From positions 69,090 through 133,089 of the forward strand of contig DATASQ010000014.1 of NCBI GenBank assembly GCA_036269135.1: a stretch of DNA of 64,000 bases, in the 5' to 3' direction. The position numbers and the translations under genes are program-made. Below are positions 9,669-17,827 of this stretch, in pieces. The notes below the pieces were generated by a model. The model was not told the DNA's origin and did not search any database. It worked only from the letters and a program-made list of their open reading frames with translations. The number at the start of each line of letters is the position of its first letter. Position 1 is the stretch's first letter. The DNA is from Palsa-343 sp036269135 (lineage in GTDB: Bacteria > Acidobacteriota > Terriglobia > Terriglobales > Acidobacteriaceae).

Positions 9669-12600
9669 TCAATCCTCGTCCCCGGCCTCCGGCATATCCT
9701 CCGGCGGCTTCTGCAGGTTGATCTCCGGACGTCCCGCCTTCCGCAGCACATCGTTCAGCCCCGGCAACTGCTGCGTGCGGAAGCTCTCCCACGCCGGCAC
9801 GACTTCCGTCCCCTCGTGTTCCACATGCTGAGCCGCCTGCAGCAGCGCCGCGGTCGGAACCGCATCCGCTCCCTCCAGCTCCGCATACAACTGACCTGAC
9901 TCGCCGGTCACTTCGTCGATCCCTGGACGGTGCTGCGAGCGATCCCCATTCAGCACCTTGTCCAGGGCGTCCTTGTACGGCGCCACCTGCGCGGCGATGT
10001 CCGCATTCCCCGGAGCATTCAGTTGCTCTTCCACCGCATGCACATCCAGATCGGCCTGCGACACCGAGCTCAGCGCGTCGGCCATCGTCATTTGCGCCGA
10101 ATGCAGCGCCACCAGCTCGTCCTGGGTCATGTGCACCCGCGGATCCATCTTCACCGTCACCGGCTCGGTTTGGCTCTTGCCGTCGACCGTCAGCTTCACG
10201 GTGTACGTCCCCGGCGGCACCAGCGGACCCTCCGGCGTCAGCGGCGTCCGGTATGGCACCGCGGAAATGGGATAGCTGTACCGCGTCGAAGCCGGCTTCG
10301 TCGAGCGCAGATCCCACACCCACCGGTGCATCCCCGCATTCACCGGCATGGGCCCATGCCGCAGCGGCCAGTACGGCGGAATCAGCTCCGTCTTCAGCTC
10401 CTCCGGGGTCGGCATCACCGGGTCGTGGCTCGTATACGTCCGCAGCACCTTCCCCTCGCTGTCCAGAATTTGCAGCATCACATCCTGCGCCGCCGCCGGC
10501 AGGTCGTAATCGACGAGCGCGCCGTCCGGCGGATTCTTCCCCATCGGCTCATCCGGAGGCATCGGCGTATCCGTGTACTCGCTGCGCCGCACCCGCCACG
10601 CATCGGCAGGCTTGAATAACATCGGCAGCGCCCCTCCGCTCTGCGCGGCCAGTTCCCGCAGCGGCTCCACATCGTCCAGCACCCAGAACGAACGCCCGTG
10701 CGTCGCCACCACCAAATCGTCGTCCTTCACCAGCAAATCCCGCATCGACGTGTGCGGCAGGTTATATTGCAGCGGTTTCCACTGCCCTCCGTCATCCAGC
10801 GACACCCATACTCCCAGCTCCGTCGCCGCATACAGCAGGCCCGGCTGCACCGGATCTGCGCGTATCGCATTCACCGGCGCGTGCAGCCCGTCGCCGATCG
10901 ATTGCCAGGTCTTCCCGCCGTCGTGCGTCCGGAACGCGTACGGCTTCATGTCGTCGACGCGCTCCCGGTTCACCGCCACATACGCCGTGTCATCGTTGAA
11001 GCGCGACGCGTCGATCTGCGCAATCTTGCTCCACGGCGTCATGCCCGGCGGCGTAATGTCCGTCCAGTTCTTCCCGCCGTCGCGCGTGATCCACACCAGC
11101 CCATCATCCGTCCCCGCCCAGATCGTCTGCGTGTTTTTGTACGACGCCGCGACCGAATAGATCACGCCCCGACGCTCGTCCTGCTGCGCCTGCGTCAGCG
11201 GCTGCAGCGACGACGGCTGCCCCGTCTTCTCCCGGCTCAGATCGGGACTGATCATCTCCCAGTTCTGCCCATAACCCGTCGTCCTGAAAAGATGATTCGC
11301 CGCGTAGTACAGCGTGCGCGGATCCACCGGCGAAAACAAAATCGGCTCCGTCCGGTCCGCGCGGAATCCCTTCTTGTGCATCGGCAGCGGCGTCACGTCC
11401 TGCGTCTCGCCCGTCACCATGTTGTAGCGCGAGACTTCTGTCCGGCCCGCCCCGTAAACAATGTCCGGATGCAGCGGGTCGGGCGCCGCATAGCCGTACT
11501 CGATAATCCCCACCGGATGCCAGTCGCGGAACGTGATCTCTCCGTCGTTCCCGCGTGTCCGGATGCATACCGAGCCGCTCTCCTGCTGGCCCGCGCACAC
11601 CGCATAGGGAAAGTCGCTGGTCGCCGCCACGTGGTAGAGCTGCGCCGTCGGCTGGTTATACCAGGATCCCCACGTCTGGCCCCGGTTGACGCTGATTACC
11701 GCTCCCTGATCGCTCACCAGCAGCAGGATGTCCGGGTTCTTTGGATTGATCCACAGGTTCTGGTAATCGTCCCCGCCCGGCGCGCCCCGCAGGCTGATCC
11801 ACGTCTTCCCCCCGTCGGTCGAGCGAACCGTAACAATGCTGGTGACGTATACCGTGTCTTCGTTCTGCGGATCCACCACCGGTACCGAAAGATCCCCGCC
11901 GCCGATCTTCATCTCCGGCCGCGGATCGTCCGTAATCTTCCGCCAGCTCTCGCCCCCGTCGTCGGAGCGATACACATACAACCCCGTGGGAGTCGTGTAA
12001 CCCCCTGCGCCCTTCGTCTGCATGGTCGCGTACAGCCGCTGCGGATCGCTCGGCGCCACTGCTACATTGATCTGCTCCAGTCCGTCCGGCAGCCCTTTCG
12101 TCAGCTGTTTCCATGTATTCCCGCCATCCGTCGACCTGAACAACCCGCCGTGCGTTCCCGAATACTGATTCGCATCCTCCCACGGCCCCAGCGTGTCTTC
12201 CCACAGCGACGCATACACCACCCGCGGATTCTTCGGATCGATCACCACGTCCGACCCGCCCGTCCACTGATCCTTGTAAAGAACCTTCTTCCACGTCTTC
12301 CCGCCGTCTTCCGTCCGGAAGATTCCCCGCTCCTCATTGGGCCCATACGGATGCCCCAGCACCGCCGCAAAAACAATGTTTGCATTCTTCGGATTCACAG
12401 CGATCGCCGGAATCTGTTCCCCATCCCGCAGCCCCAGGTGCGTCCACGTCTTCCCCGCGTCCTCCGACCGATACATCCCGTCGCCAACAGACAGATCGGG
12501 CCGGTGCAGCCCCTCACCGCTGGCCACGTACACGATGTTGTCGTTCGACGGCGCAACCTCGATCGCCCCAATCGACTGCGTGTCTTCATGGTCGAAAATC

Positions 12601-12848
12601 GGATGCCATGTCCGCCCGTAATCCGTGGACTTCCAGACCCCTCCGTCCACCTGGCCGATGTAAAACACATTCGGCTGATCCGCTACGCCCGCCGCCGCGC
12701 GCGTTCGTCCTCCGCGGAACGGGCCAATCATCCGCCATTGCAGATCGGGCATGGGCTGCGTCTCCTGCGCAACCGCCACGGCAGGCAACATCGTTGCCAG
12801 GCTCGCGGCAACAGCAAAGAAAACTCCCAACGCAGATCGTCTGTTCAT
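9669..12848 (-). CDS. secreted VPS10/sortilin-type beta-propeller protein (first copy)
   Basis: This is a large exported protein of 1059 residues. A signal peptide (about residues 1-27) is followed by many propeller blades with the Asp-box pattern 'S-x-D-x-G-x-T-W', for example 'STDYGRTWHPIF', 'SEDAGKTWTHLG' and 'TEDGGKTWKKVL'. This is the fold of sortilin/VPS10 domains and BNR-type glycosidases. The C-terminal 300 residues form a beta-rich and helical tail. Such proteins are common in acidobacteria and usually called glycosyl hydrolases, but no catalytic residues are evident and the substrate is unknown. I start it at ATG 12848, which gives a clean signal peptide and has AAGGAA upstream, rather than at an earlier GTG. 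A paralogue lies at 17828-21061. Confidence 0.88.
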   Translation of the reverse strand: MNRRSALGVFFAVAASLATMLPAVAVAQETQPMPDLQWRMIGPFRGGRTRAAAGVADQPNVFYIGQVDGGVWKSTDYGRTWHPIFDHEDTQSIGAIEVAPSNDNIVYVASGEGLHRPDLSVGDGMYRSEDAGKTWTHLGLRDGEQIPAIAVNPKNANIVFAAVLGHPYGPNEERGIFRTEDGGKTWKKVLYKDQWTGGSDVVIDPKNPRVVYASLWEDTLGPWEDANQYSGTHGGLFRSTDGGNTWKQLTKGLPDGLEQINVAVAPSDPQRLYATMQTKGAGGYTTPTGLYVYRSDDGGESWRKITDDPRPEMKIGGGDLSVPVVDPQNEDTVYVTSIVTVRSTDGGKTWISLRGAPGGDDYQNLWINPKNPDILLLVSDQGAVISVNRGQTWGSWYNQPTAQLYHVAATSDFPYAVCAGQQESGSVCIRTRGNDGEITFRDWHPVGIIEYGYAAPDPLHPDIVYGAGRTEVSRYNMVTGETQDVTPLPMHKKGFRADRTEPILFSPVDPRTLYYAANHLFRTTGYGQNWEMISPDLSREKTGQPSSLQPLTQAQQDERRGVIYSVAASYKNTQTIWAGTDDGLVWITRDGGKNWTDITPPGMTPWSKIAQIDASRFNDDTAYVAVNRERVDDMKPYAFRTHDGGKTWQSIGDGLHAPVNAIRADPVQPGLLYAATELGVWVSLDDGGQWKPLQYNLPHTSMRDLLVKDDDLVVATHGRSFWVLDDVEPLRELAAQSGGALPMLFKPADAWRVRRSEYTDTPMPPDEPMGKNPPDGALVDYDLPAAAQDVMLQILDSEGKVLRTYTSHDPVMPTPEELKTELIPPYWPLRHGPMPVNAGMHRWVWDLRSTKPASTRYSYPISAVPYRTPLTPEGPLVPPGTYTVKLTVDGKSQTEPVTVKMDPRVHMTQDELVALHSAQMTMADALSSVSQADLDVHAVEEQLNAPGNADIAAQVAPYKDALDKVLNGDRSQHRPGIDEVTGESGQLYAELEGADAVPTAALLQAAQHVEHEGTEVVPAWESFRTQQLPGLNDVLRKAGRPEINLQKPPEDMPEAGDED

Positions 12849-12983
12849 GAACGCACAATTCCTTTCGAGCCGGCGGCCAGGACCGCCAACGCACAGCGGC
12901 CATTGTAACTGTGAATTATCAGAATTCGACTGCGCGGTGGACCGCACTCTGGCCCCTCGCTCCTGGTTTCCGGGCCGCTCTTC

Positions 12984-13018
12984 GTTACCGGCCGCAGGCT
13001 ACCGGCTACTGGCTGCTT
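12984..13018. repeat. heptanucleotide array (GCTACCG type)
   Basis: There are five in-phase 7-base units: GTTACCG, GCCGCAG, GCTACCG, GCTACTG, GCTGCTT. They lie in the 270-base gap between the TonB-receptor gene stop and the VPS10-type gene. They closely match the unit series at 5397-5431. Confidence 0.6.
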
Positions 13019-13118
13019 TTAAACACTCGATCTGCGCCGACAATGGCATCCCCGCGCTGGCCGTTGATCCACCGCGGCTGCCCAAGGCGCGAAGCGCGCC
13101 CGCCCGTGCGGCCAGCAC

Positions 13119-16064
13119 CTAGAACTCGATTTGTGCCGAGAACTGCATCTCCCGCGCCGGCAGTTGATTCGTCACGCCCACCAGCGGCTCGCCAAATCCC
13201 ATCCCCGGCGTCGCACCGTCGCCCCATGTTCCGCTGAAGCCCACCACGTTCCGATGATTCAGCGCGTTGAACGCCTCGGCCCGCAGATTCGCATGCACCC
13301 GCTCCGTCAGTGCGATCGTTTTTGCAATAAACGGATCCACGCTGTAGATCGCTGTACCCCGCCCCGTGTTCCGCCCGATCACGGCTCCGTTCACCACCGG
13401 CCGGTCCGTCGTCGCCCCGGTGTCGCCGCTGTTCGTCACGCCGGTTACCACGTTATAGGGCAGCCCGCTCGCCAGCGAGGCAATCCCGCCCGCCCGGATG
13501 CCCCACCGCGCCGCATACCCTCCGCTCAGCACGAACCGGTTCCGCTGATCGAAGATCGCATTCCCTCGCTCCGCCGCGACCGGATTCCGCGCATCGTTGG
13601 GATTCTGGCTCGGCACATCCGGATCGACCGTGTCGATCGCATGCGACCATGTGTAGCTCGCCAGCAGCCACGACCCGCGCGCTGAGCGGTGGCTCAGGTT
13701 CACATCCAGCGCGTCGTAGTAGGCCACTCCGTCGTTCACATCGCTCTGGATCACCGCATAGGGCGGCGTCGCCACGCTGCCCGGCTTTCCCTGCTTCGTC
13801 GAGGAGTCGCACGTCAGCCCCTGCTGCGCGTACCACGCCACCCAATAAGGCCGCGTGCAGTTGGCCGCCTGCGCCGACCGTACCTGCCCCGGCTGCGTCC
13901 GCACAAAGCTCGTCGGCGGATCCACATCCAGCGGGCGCACAATCCGCAGCGTGTGCGAGCCCACGTAATCCGTGCTCAGCACCCAGCCCGCCGCCACTTC
14001 CTGCTCCAGACCCAGCGTCCACTGCTCGTTGTAGGGATTCAGCAGCGCATCCGGATATCCCAGCAGCGCGGTCGTCGGAAAAAACTGATTGTAATAAACG
14101 TACCGCCCCGGTCGCAGATACAAACTCCGCAGCGGCGCCACCGCCCCCGCTGGAAACGCCGGCAGCGGCACACCGCTCACGCTCGTGGGAAAGCCCGCTT
14201 CTCCTGGCGCGGCCGTGTAGTTGAACACACCGGTCGGCCCGGTCAGCGCATAATCGGCCTCTTCGTTGTCCACCACCTGCGCGTCATAAATTCCGAACCC
14301 GCCGCGAATCGTGGTCTTTCCCCGCCCCGCCACGTTCCAGGCAAAGCCCACTCGCGGCGCCCAGTCCTCATCCGCATCCGTAAAGGTCTGCACTTCATAG
14401 CGCAGCCCCAGATTCACCGTCAGATCGTGCCTTGGACGCACATCCCACTGCGCGAACCCTGCCGCCAGCGTGTCGCCCACCGTGTAATTGGCGTCGCCGT
14501 AGCTCTGCGTGTAGCTCTTCACGTTGCTGATGTCGCCCAGATACGCCTGGCTCTCGCAGTAGGCGGTGGTTCCCGTGCACGCGTTGTATTGCAGCTCTCC
14601 CAGATAGATCGGGCCGCCAAACTCCTTGCTGTTGCCGCCGTTGTGTGCGTGGATCACGTCGAACCCCACCCGCAGCTCGCTCTTGCCTCGCGTCAGGGCC
14701 AGCGTATCGGTCGCCTCGTACTGGTGATTCATCAGCAGCGCCGACTGCGAGGTTCCCGTCGTGAACGTTCCCCCCGACGAAATCGGCACCACATATTGCG
14801 TGCCGTAGACCACCGGCGAAAACTGGGTAATCGGCGACGCCAGCTGGAACTGCACGCGCGCTTCGTTCTCCATGGAAGGACTCAGCACCGCCGTATCGCC
14901 CGCCTCCACCGTGTACGTCCGCCGCCGGAACACGCGATCCACCGTCGGCAGCGTATTCCCGCCCACCGTCCCGTTGGGATTCGTATCGAAAAAGCTGTCC
15001 GCCCCCAGATGCAGAAACGCCCGCTGTCCTTCGCTGAATCGATGATCGATCCGCAGCAGCCCCAGCCAGTCGCGATAATGGCCAATAAAGTTCCCTGGCG
15101 CCAGCGGCGAAATCACCGGAGAGGCGCGGTCCTGATAGCTGTACTCCCCCGACGCCAGAAATACCGTCCGCCCCGACCTCGTGAGCGGGCCGCCAAGCGT
15201 CGCCGCTCCCTGATCCAGCGTGTCCCGCGTAATGTCGTTCCCGCTCGACGCATTCTTCGCCGTGAACCCCGAAAGCACCGCCTCCGGCCCCGACGGCCGC
15301 CACATCCCCAGCACATCGCCATGCAGATTCTGTGTTCCGGCGCGCGTCACCACGTTCACCACCGCGCCTTCGCCAAACCCGTAATCCGCGGCAAAGGCGT
15401 TGTCGAGAATGGTCATCTCGCGCACCGCATCCAGCGGCACGTTGGTAAAGATCGTCTGCCGCCCCCACATGTCATTGCCGTTCGCCCCGTCCACTTCGAA
15501 CCACGTCTGCCGCCGGCCCGTTCCGTTGGCCGTGAACATATCCTGATTCATGAACACGTCCCCCTGGTTGATCGCCGGACGATTCGCCGCGTTCACCAGC
15601 GGCAGCCAGGTAATCCTCCGATTCAGCAGCGGCAGGGTCCGCGCTTCGTCCCCGCTCAGAGTCACGCCAATCTGCGGCTCATCCGCCCGCACCTCGCCCA
15701 CCGCTCCGGTGACCACCACCTGCGCGTGTGCGCTCGCGACCTGCAACTGCAACTGGAGGGTGGCTGTCGTACCGGGCTGCAGCGTCAACATTCCGGAACC
15801 CGCCTTAGCAAATCCCGACGCCTGCGCCTGCACCCGCAACTCTTCCCCGGCAGGCAGTCCTTCAGCAAAAAAGTTCCCCTGTGCCCCGCTCTTCACGCTC
15901 TGGATCGTGTGCTGCTGGGCATCCTCGATCGTGATCGAGGCCCCCGGAACCGCCGCGCCGCTGGCATCGGTCACGCGGCCCCTCATGGCCGCCGTATCGG
16001 GCGTCTGTGCCGAGACACCCATCGAGAAACAGAGAACCAGCAATACGCCGTAAATCTTCGACAT
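13119..16064 (-). CDS. TonB-dependent outer-membrane receptor, Oar type, with carboxypeptidase-like N-terminal domain
   Basis: This predicted outer-membrane transporter has 981 residues. After a signal peptide (about 1-19) comes a carboxypeptidase-regulatory-like domain ('RGRVTDASGAAVPGASITIE', about 29-110). A plug domain follows at about 110-260, and a 22-strand barrel ending in a C-terminal aromatic ('MQFSAQIEF'). This architecture is the Oar/SusC-like acidobacterial type that takes up oligosaccharides or peptides using TonB energy. It is divergent from the blaI/M56 pair, and a perfect dyad lies 73 bases upstream of its start, so it may be controlled by that BlaI homologue. It shares strand and neighbourhood with a VPS10-type protein. 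The cargo is unknown. Confidence 0.88.
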   Translation of the reverse strand: MSKIYGVLLVLCFSMGVSAQTPDTAAMRGRVTDASGAAVPGASITIEDAQQHTIQSVKSGAQGNFFAEGLPAGEELRVQAQASGFAKAGSGMLTLQPGTTATLQLQLQVASAHAQVVVTGAVGEVRADEPQIGVTLSGDEARTLPLLNRRITWLPLVNAANRPAINQGDVFMNQDMFTANGTGRRQTWFEVDGANGNDMWGRQTIFTNVPLDAVREMTILDNAFAADYGFGEGAVVNVVTRAGTQNLHGDVLGMWRPSGPEAVLSGFTAKNASSGNDITRDTLDQGAATLGGPLTRSGRTVFLASGEYSYQDRASPVISPLAPGNFIGHYRDWLGLLRIDHRFSEGQRAFLHLGADSFFDTNPNGTVGGNTLPTVDRVFRRRTYTVEAGDTAVLSPSMENEARVQFQLASPITQFSPVVYGTQYVVPISSGGTFTTGTSQSALLMNHQYEATDTLALTRGKSELRVGFDVIHAHNGGNSKEFGGPIYLGELQYNACTGTTAYCESQAYLGDISNVKSYTQSYGDANYTVGDTLAAGFAQWDVRPRHDLTVNLGLRYEVQTFTDADEDWAPRVGFAWNVAGRGKTTIRGGFGIYDAQVVDNEEADYALTGPTGVFNYTAAPGEAGFPTSVSGVPLPAFPAGAVAPLRSLYLRPGRYVYYNQFFPTTALLGYPDALLNPYNEQWTLGLEQEVAAGWVLSTDYVGSHTLRIVRPLDVDPPTSFVRTQPGQVRSAQAANCTRPYWVAWYAQQGLTCDSSTKQGKPGSVATPPYAVIQSDVNDGVAYYDALDVNLSHRSARGSWLLASYTWSHAIDTVDPDVPSQNPNDARNPVAAERGNAIFDQRNRFVLSGGYAARWGIRAGGIASLASGLPYNVVTGVTNSGDTGATTDRPVVNGAVIGRNTGRGTAIYSVDPFIAKTIALTERVHANLRAEAFNALNHRNVVGFSGTWGDGATPGMGFGEPLVGVTNQLPAREMQFSAQIEF

Positions 16065-16136
16065 TTTTTCCGGAAGTCCTGACTTGCTGCAGATTTGGGG
16101 AACGGGCCTTCACAATCAGGAGTACGCAATTTCGCC

Positions 16137-16159
16137 CTCTACTACCAGAGGTAGTAGAG
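16137..16159. promoter_or_regulatory. perfect 10-3-10 palindrome, candidate BlaI operator
   Basis: CTCTACTACC and GGTAGTAGAG form a perfect inverted repeat around a 3-base centre. BlaI/MecI operators are dyads with TAC/GTA half-sites, and this dyad contains TACTACC...GGTAGTA. It sits in the divergent gap, 72 bases before the blaI-like start used here and 73 bases before the TonB-receptor start, so one repressor site could control both directions. Confidence 0.7.
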
Positions 16160-16230
16160 CGAGCCGTGTACGCGTCCCGGCATTTGTCCCGCCCTCGGCT
16201 GGCCGTCGCGGCCGCGCGCATTTTCGGTCT

Positions 16231-16749
16231 ATGATCGAAGGCGCCCCGCAACGTCTTCTCATGAAGGAACCCAAAGCATCTGCCGGCCCGCATCTCCCGC
16301 GCCCAGCCGATAACCGTAACGGCGGCCCGCCCTCACCCGCTGCCACACTTCTCGGTCGCCGCGAGCGCGAAGTGCTGGCCGTTCTCCGCGAGCTCGGGAG
16401 TGCCACCGTGCAGCAAGTGGCTGAACACCTCGACACCAGCCTCGCCTACACCACCGTCATGACCACCCTCGACCGTCTTTTCCGCAAAGGCTTCCTCGAG
16501 CGCGAAAAGGTCAACCGCGCCTTCCTCTACGCGCCCAGCTTATCCGCTCGCGATCTTGAGGAACAGCGGGCGGCGCACCTCATCCGCCGCTTCTTTTCCG
16601 AATCCGACGCGCAGCCCGACATTCTCGTCTCCTGCCTCGTCGATGCGGTCCACGACTACGACACCGCCCTGCTCGACCAGCTCGAATCCAGTATCCGTTC
16701 CGCCCGCTCTCAAACCGCTCTGTCTCCGAAGAAGGAGGACCAGCCATGA
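16231..16749 (+). CDS. BlaI/MecI-family transcriptional repressor
   Basis: This winged-helix repressor has 172 residues from the start used. The core 'LLGRREREVLAVLRELGSATVQQVAEHL' followed by 'AYTTVMTTLDRLFRKGFLEREK' is the BlaI/MecI DNA-binding domain (about residues 38-105); a helical dimerisation region follows. In characterised systems the repressor is removed by cleavage after an M56 sensor peptidase is triggered. Here the next gene encodes an M56 peptidase, with an ATGA overlap. The ATG at 16231 has no clear ribosome-binding site and the ATG at 16261 is equally possible. The palindrome at 16137-16159 is the likely operator. In acidobacteria such pairs are usually not tied to a beta-lactamase, and none is present here. 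Confidence 0.88.
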   Translation: MIEGAPQRLLMKEPKASAGPHLPRPADNRNGGPPSPAATLLGRREREVLAVLRELGSATVQQVAEHLDTSLAYTTVMTTLDRLFRKGFLEREKVNRAFLYAPSLSARDLEEQRAAHLIRRFFSESDAQPDILVSCLVDAVHDYDTALLDQLESSIRSARSQTALSPKKEDQP

Positions 16750-17714
16750 TCCTCTCTTATGCACTGCGCCTGATCTGTCTGGTGCTCACTGTCTTCGCCG
16801 GGCTCTGCGCCATGCTGGAGTTGATCCTCGCCCGCTGCGCCCCGTCGATCCTGCGCCGCCTCGATTCCGCTTCACCGCGCCGCCGCGAACGCCTGCTCTA
16901 CCGGATCCAGCTTGCACCGGCAGTCGTCGCGCTCGTCATCGCCGCGGCGGCATGCATCCCTTCCTACGTCCGGTTCGAACCGACGCGTGAAGCCGAAAGT
17001 GTCAGCGGGCTTTGCGCGCTCATGGCCTTCGCCGCCGCCCTGTGGATCGGCTGCTCCCTGCTCCGCGGATTGCGCACCACCGTCCGCACCCTTCGATTCA
17101 CCCACTCCTGCCGCCGCTCCGGTCAGTTCAAGCAATATTGCGGCGCGACGCCCGTCCTCGCCGTGGCCCACCCAGCGTGGCCCATCGCGCTGCTCGGTTT
17201 CTCCCGGCCTCTCATCATCGTTTCCGCCGACCTGCTCGCGCCAGGCCGTCTCGAGCCCGCCGCCTTCGCCGTCGCCCTCGACCATGAGCGCTCCCACGCC
17301 CTCCACCGCGATAACTGGAAGCTCCTCTCTCTGAGTTTTCTTCCGCGCGTCGGTCTCGTGTTCGGCGATCCATGGCAGCCAGCCTGGCAAGCCGCCGCCG
17401 ACTGGGCTGCCGACGACGATGCTGTCCGCGGCGATCCGAACCGCTCGCTCCTCCTCGCCGAAGCCCTCGTACGCGCGGCTCGCGCTGTTCGCCCCGCCTC
17501 TGCGCGCATCGTCTGCACCGCTCTCACCTCCGCCGAAGCGGGACTCGCCGCTCGCATCGATCGCCTCGTGCACCCGCACCCCGCTCCCCACGAGCCTTCC
17601 GCCTTCCTTCCAGGACTCACAGCCGCGCTCCTGCTCGCCACTGTTGCGGCCCTCGTCGCCTCGCCCTGGATCTACCCTCTTTCCGAATCCCTCCTCCACC
17701 TCGGCCGCTTCTGA
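16746..17714 (+). CDS. M56-family membrane metallopeptidase (BlaR1-like, no sensor domain)
   Basis: The protein has 322 residues. Three hydrophobic segments near the N-terminus (about 1-25, 55-75, 88-105) and one at about 290-315 flank a cytoplasmic peptidase region. That region carries the gluzincin motif HExxH in 'DHERSHALHRDNW' (about residues 180-184). It overlaps blaI by four bases (ATGA), so the two are co-translated. In BlaR1/MecR1 a penicillin-binding sensor follows the last membrane segment, but here the protein ends about ten residues after it, so the signal must be sensed differently. It probably inactivates the BlaI-like repressor. The VPS10-type gene 113 bases downstream may belong to the same transcript. 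Confidence 0.83.
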   Translation: MILSYALRLICLVLTVFAGLCAMLELILARCAPSILRRLDSASPRRRERLLYRIQLAPAVVALVIAAAACIPSYVRFEPTREAESVSGLCALMAFAAALWIGCSLLRGLRTTVRTLRFTHSCRRSGQFKQYCGATPVLAVAHPAWPIALLGFSRPLIIVSADLLAPGRLEPAAFAVALDHERSHALHRDNWKLLSLSFLPRVGLVFGDPWQPAWQAAADWAADDDAVRGDPNRSLLLAEALVRAARAVRPASARIVCTALTSAEAGLAARIDRLVHPHPAPHEPSAFLPGLTAALLLATVAALVASPWIYPLSESLLHLGRF

Positions 17715-17827
17715 CCGCGAGTGTCCCACTCCAAGCGATCTCCTCCCCCACCATCCCTATTTCCTACTCCCGGGCTTCTCGCCTCTTGCACTTTTCCCCG
17801 CTCTCCCCGCACAATCGAGGACACCCC

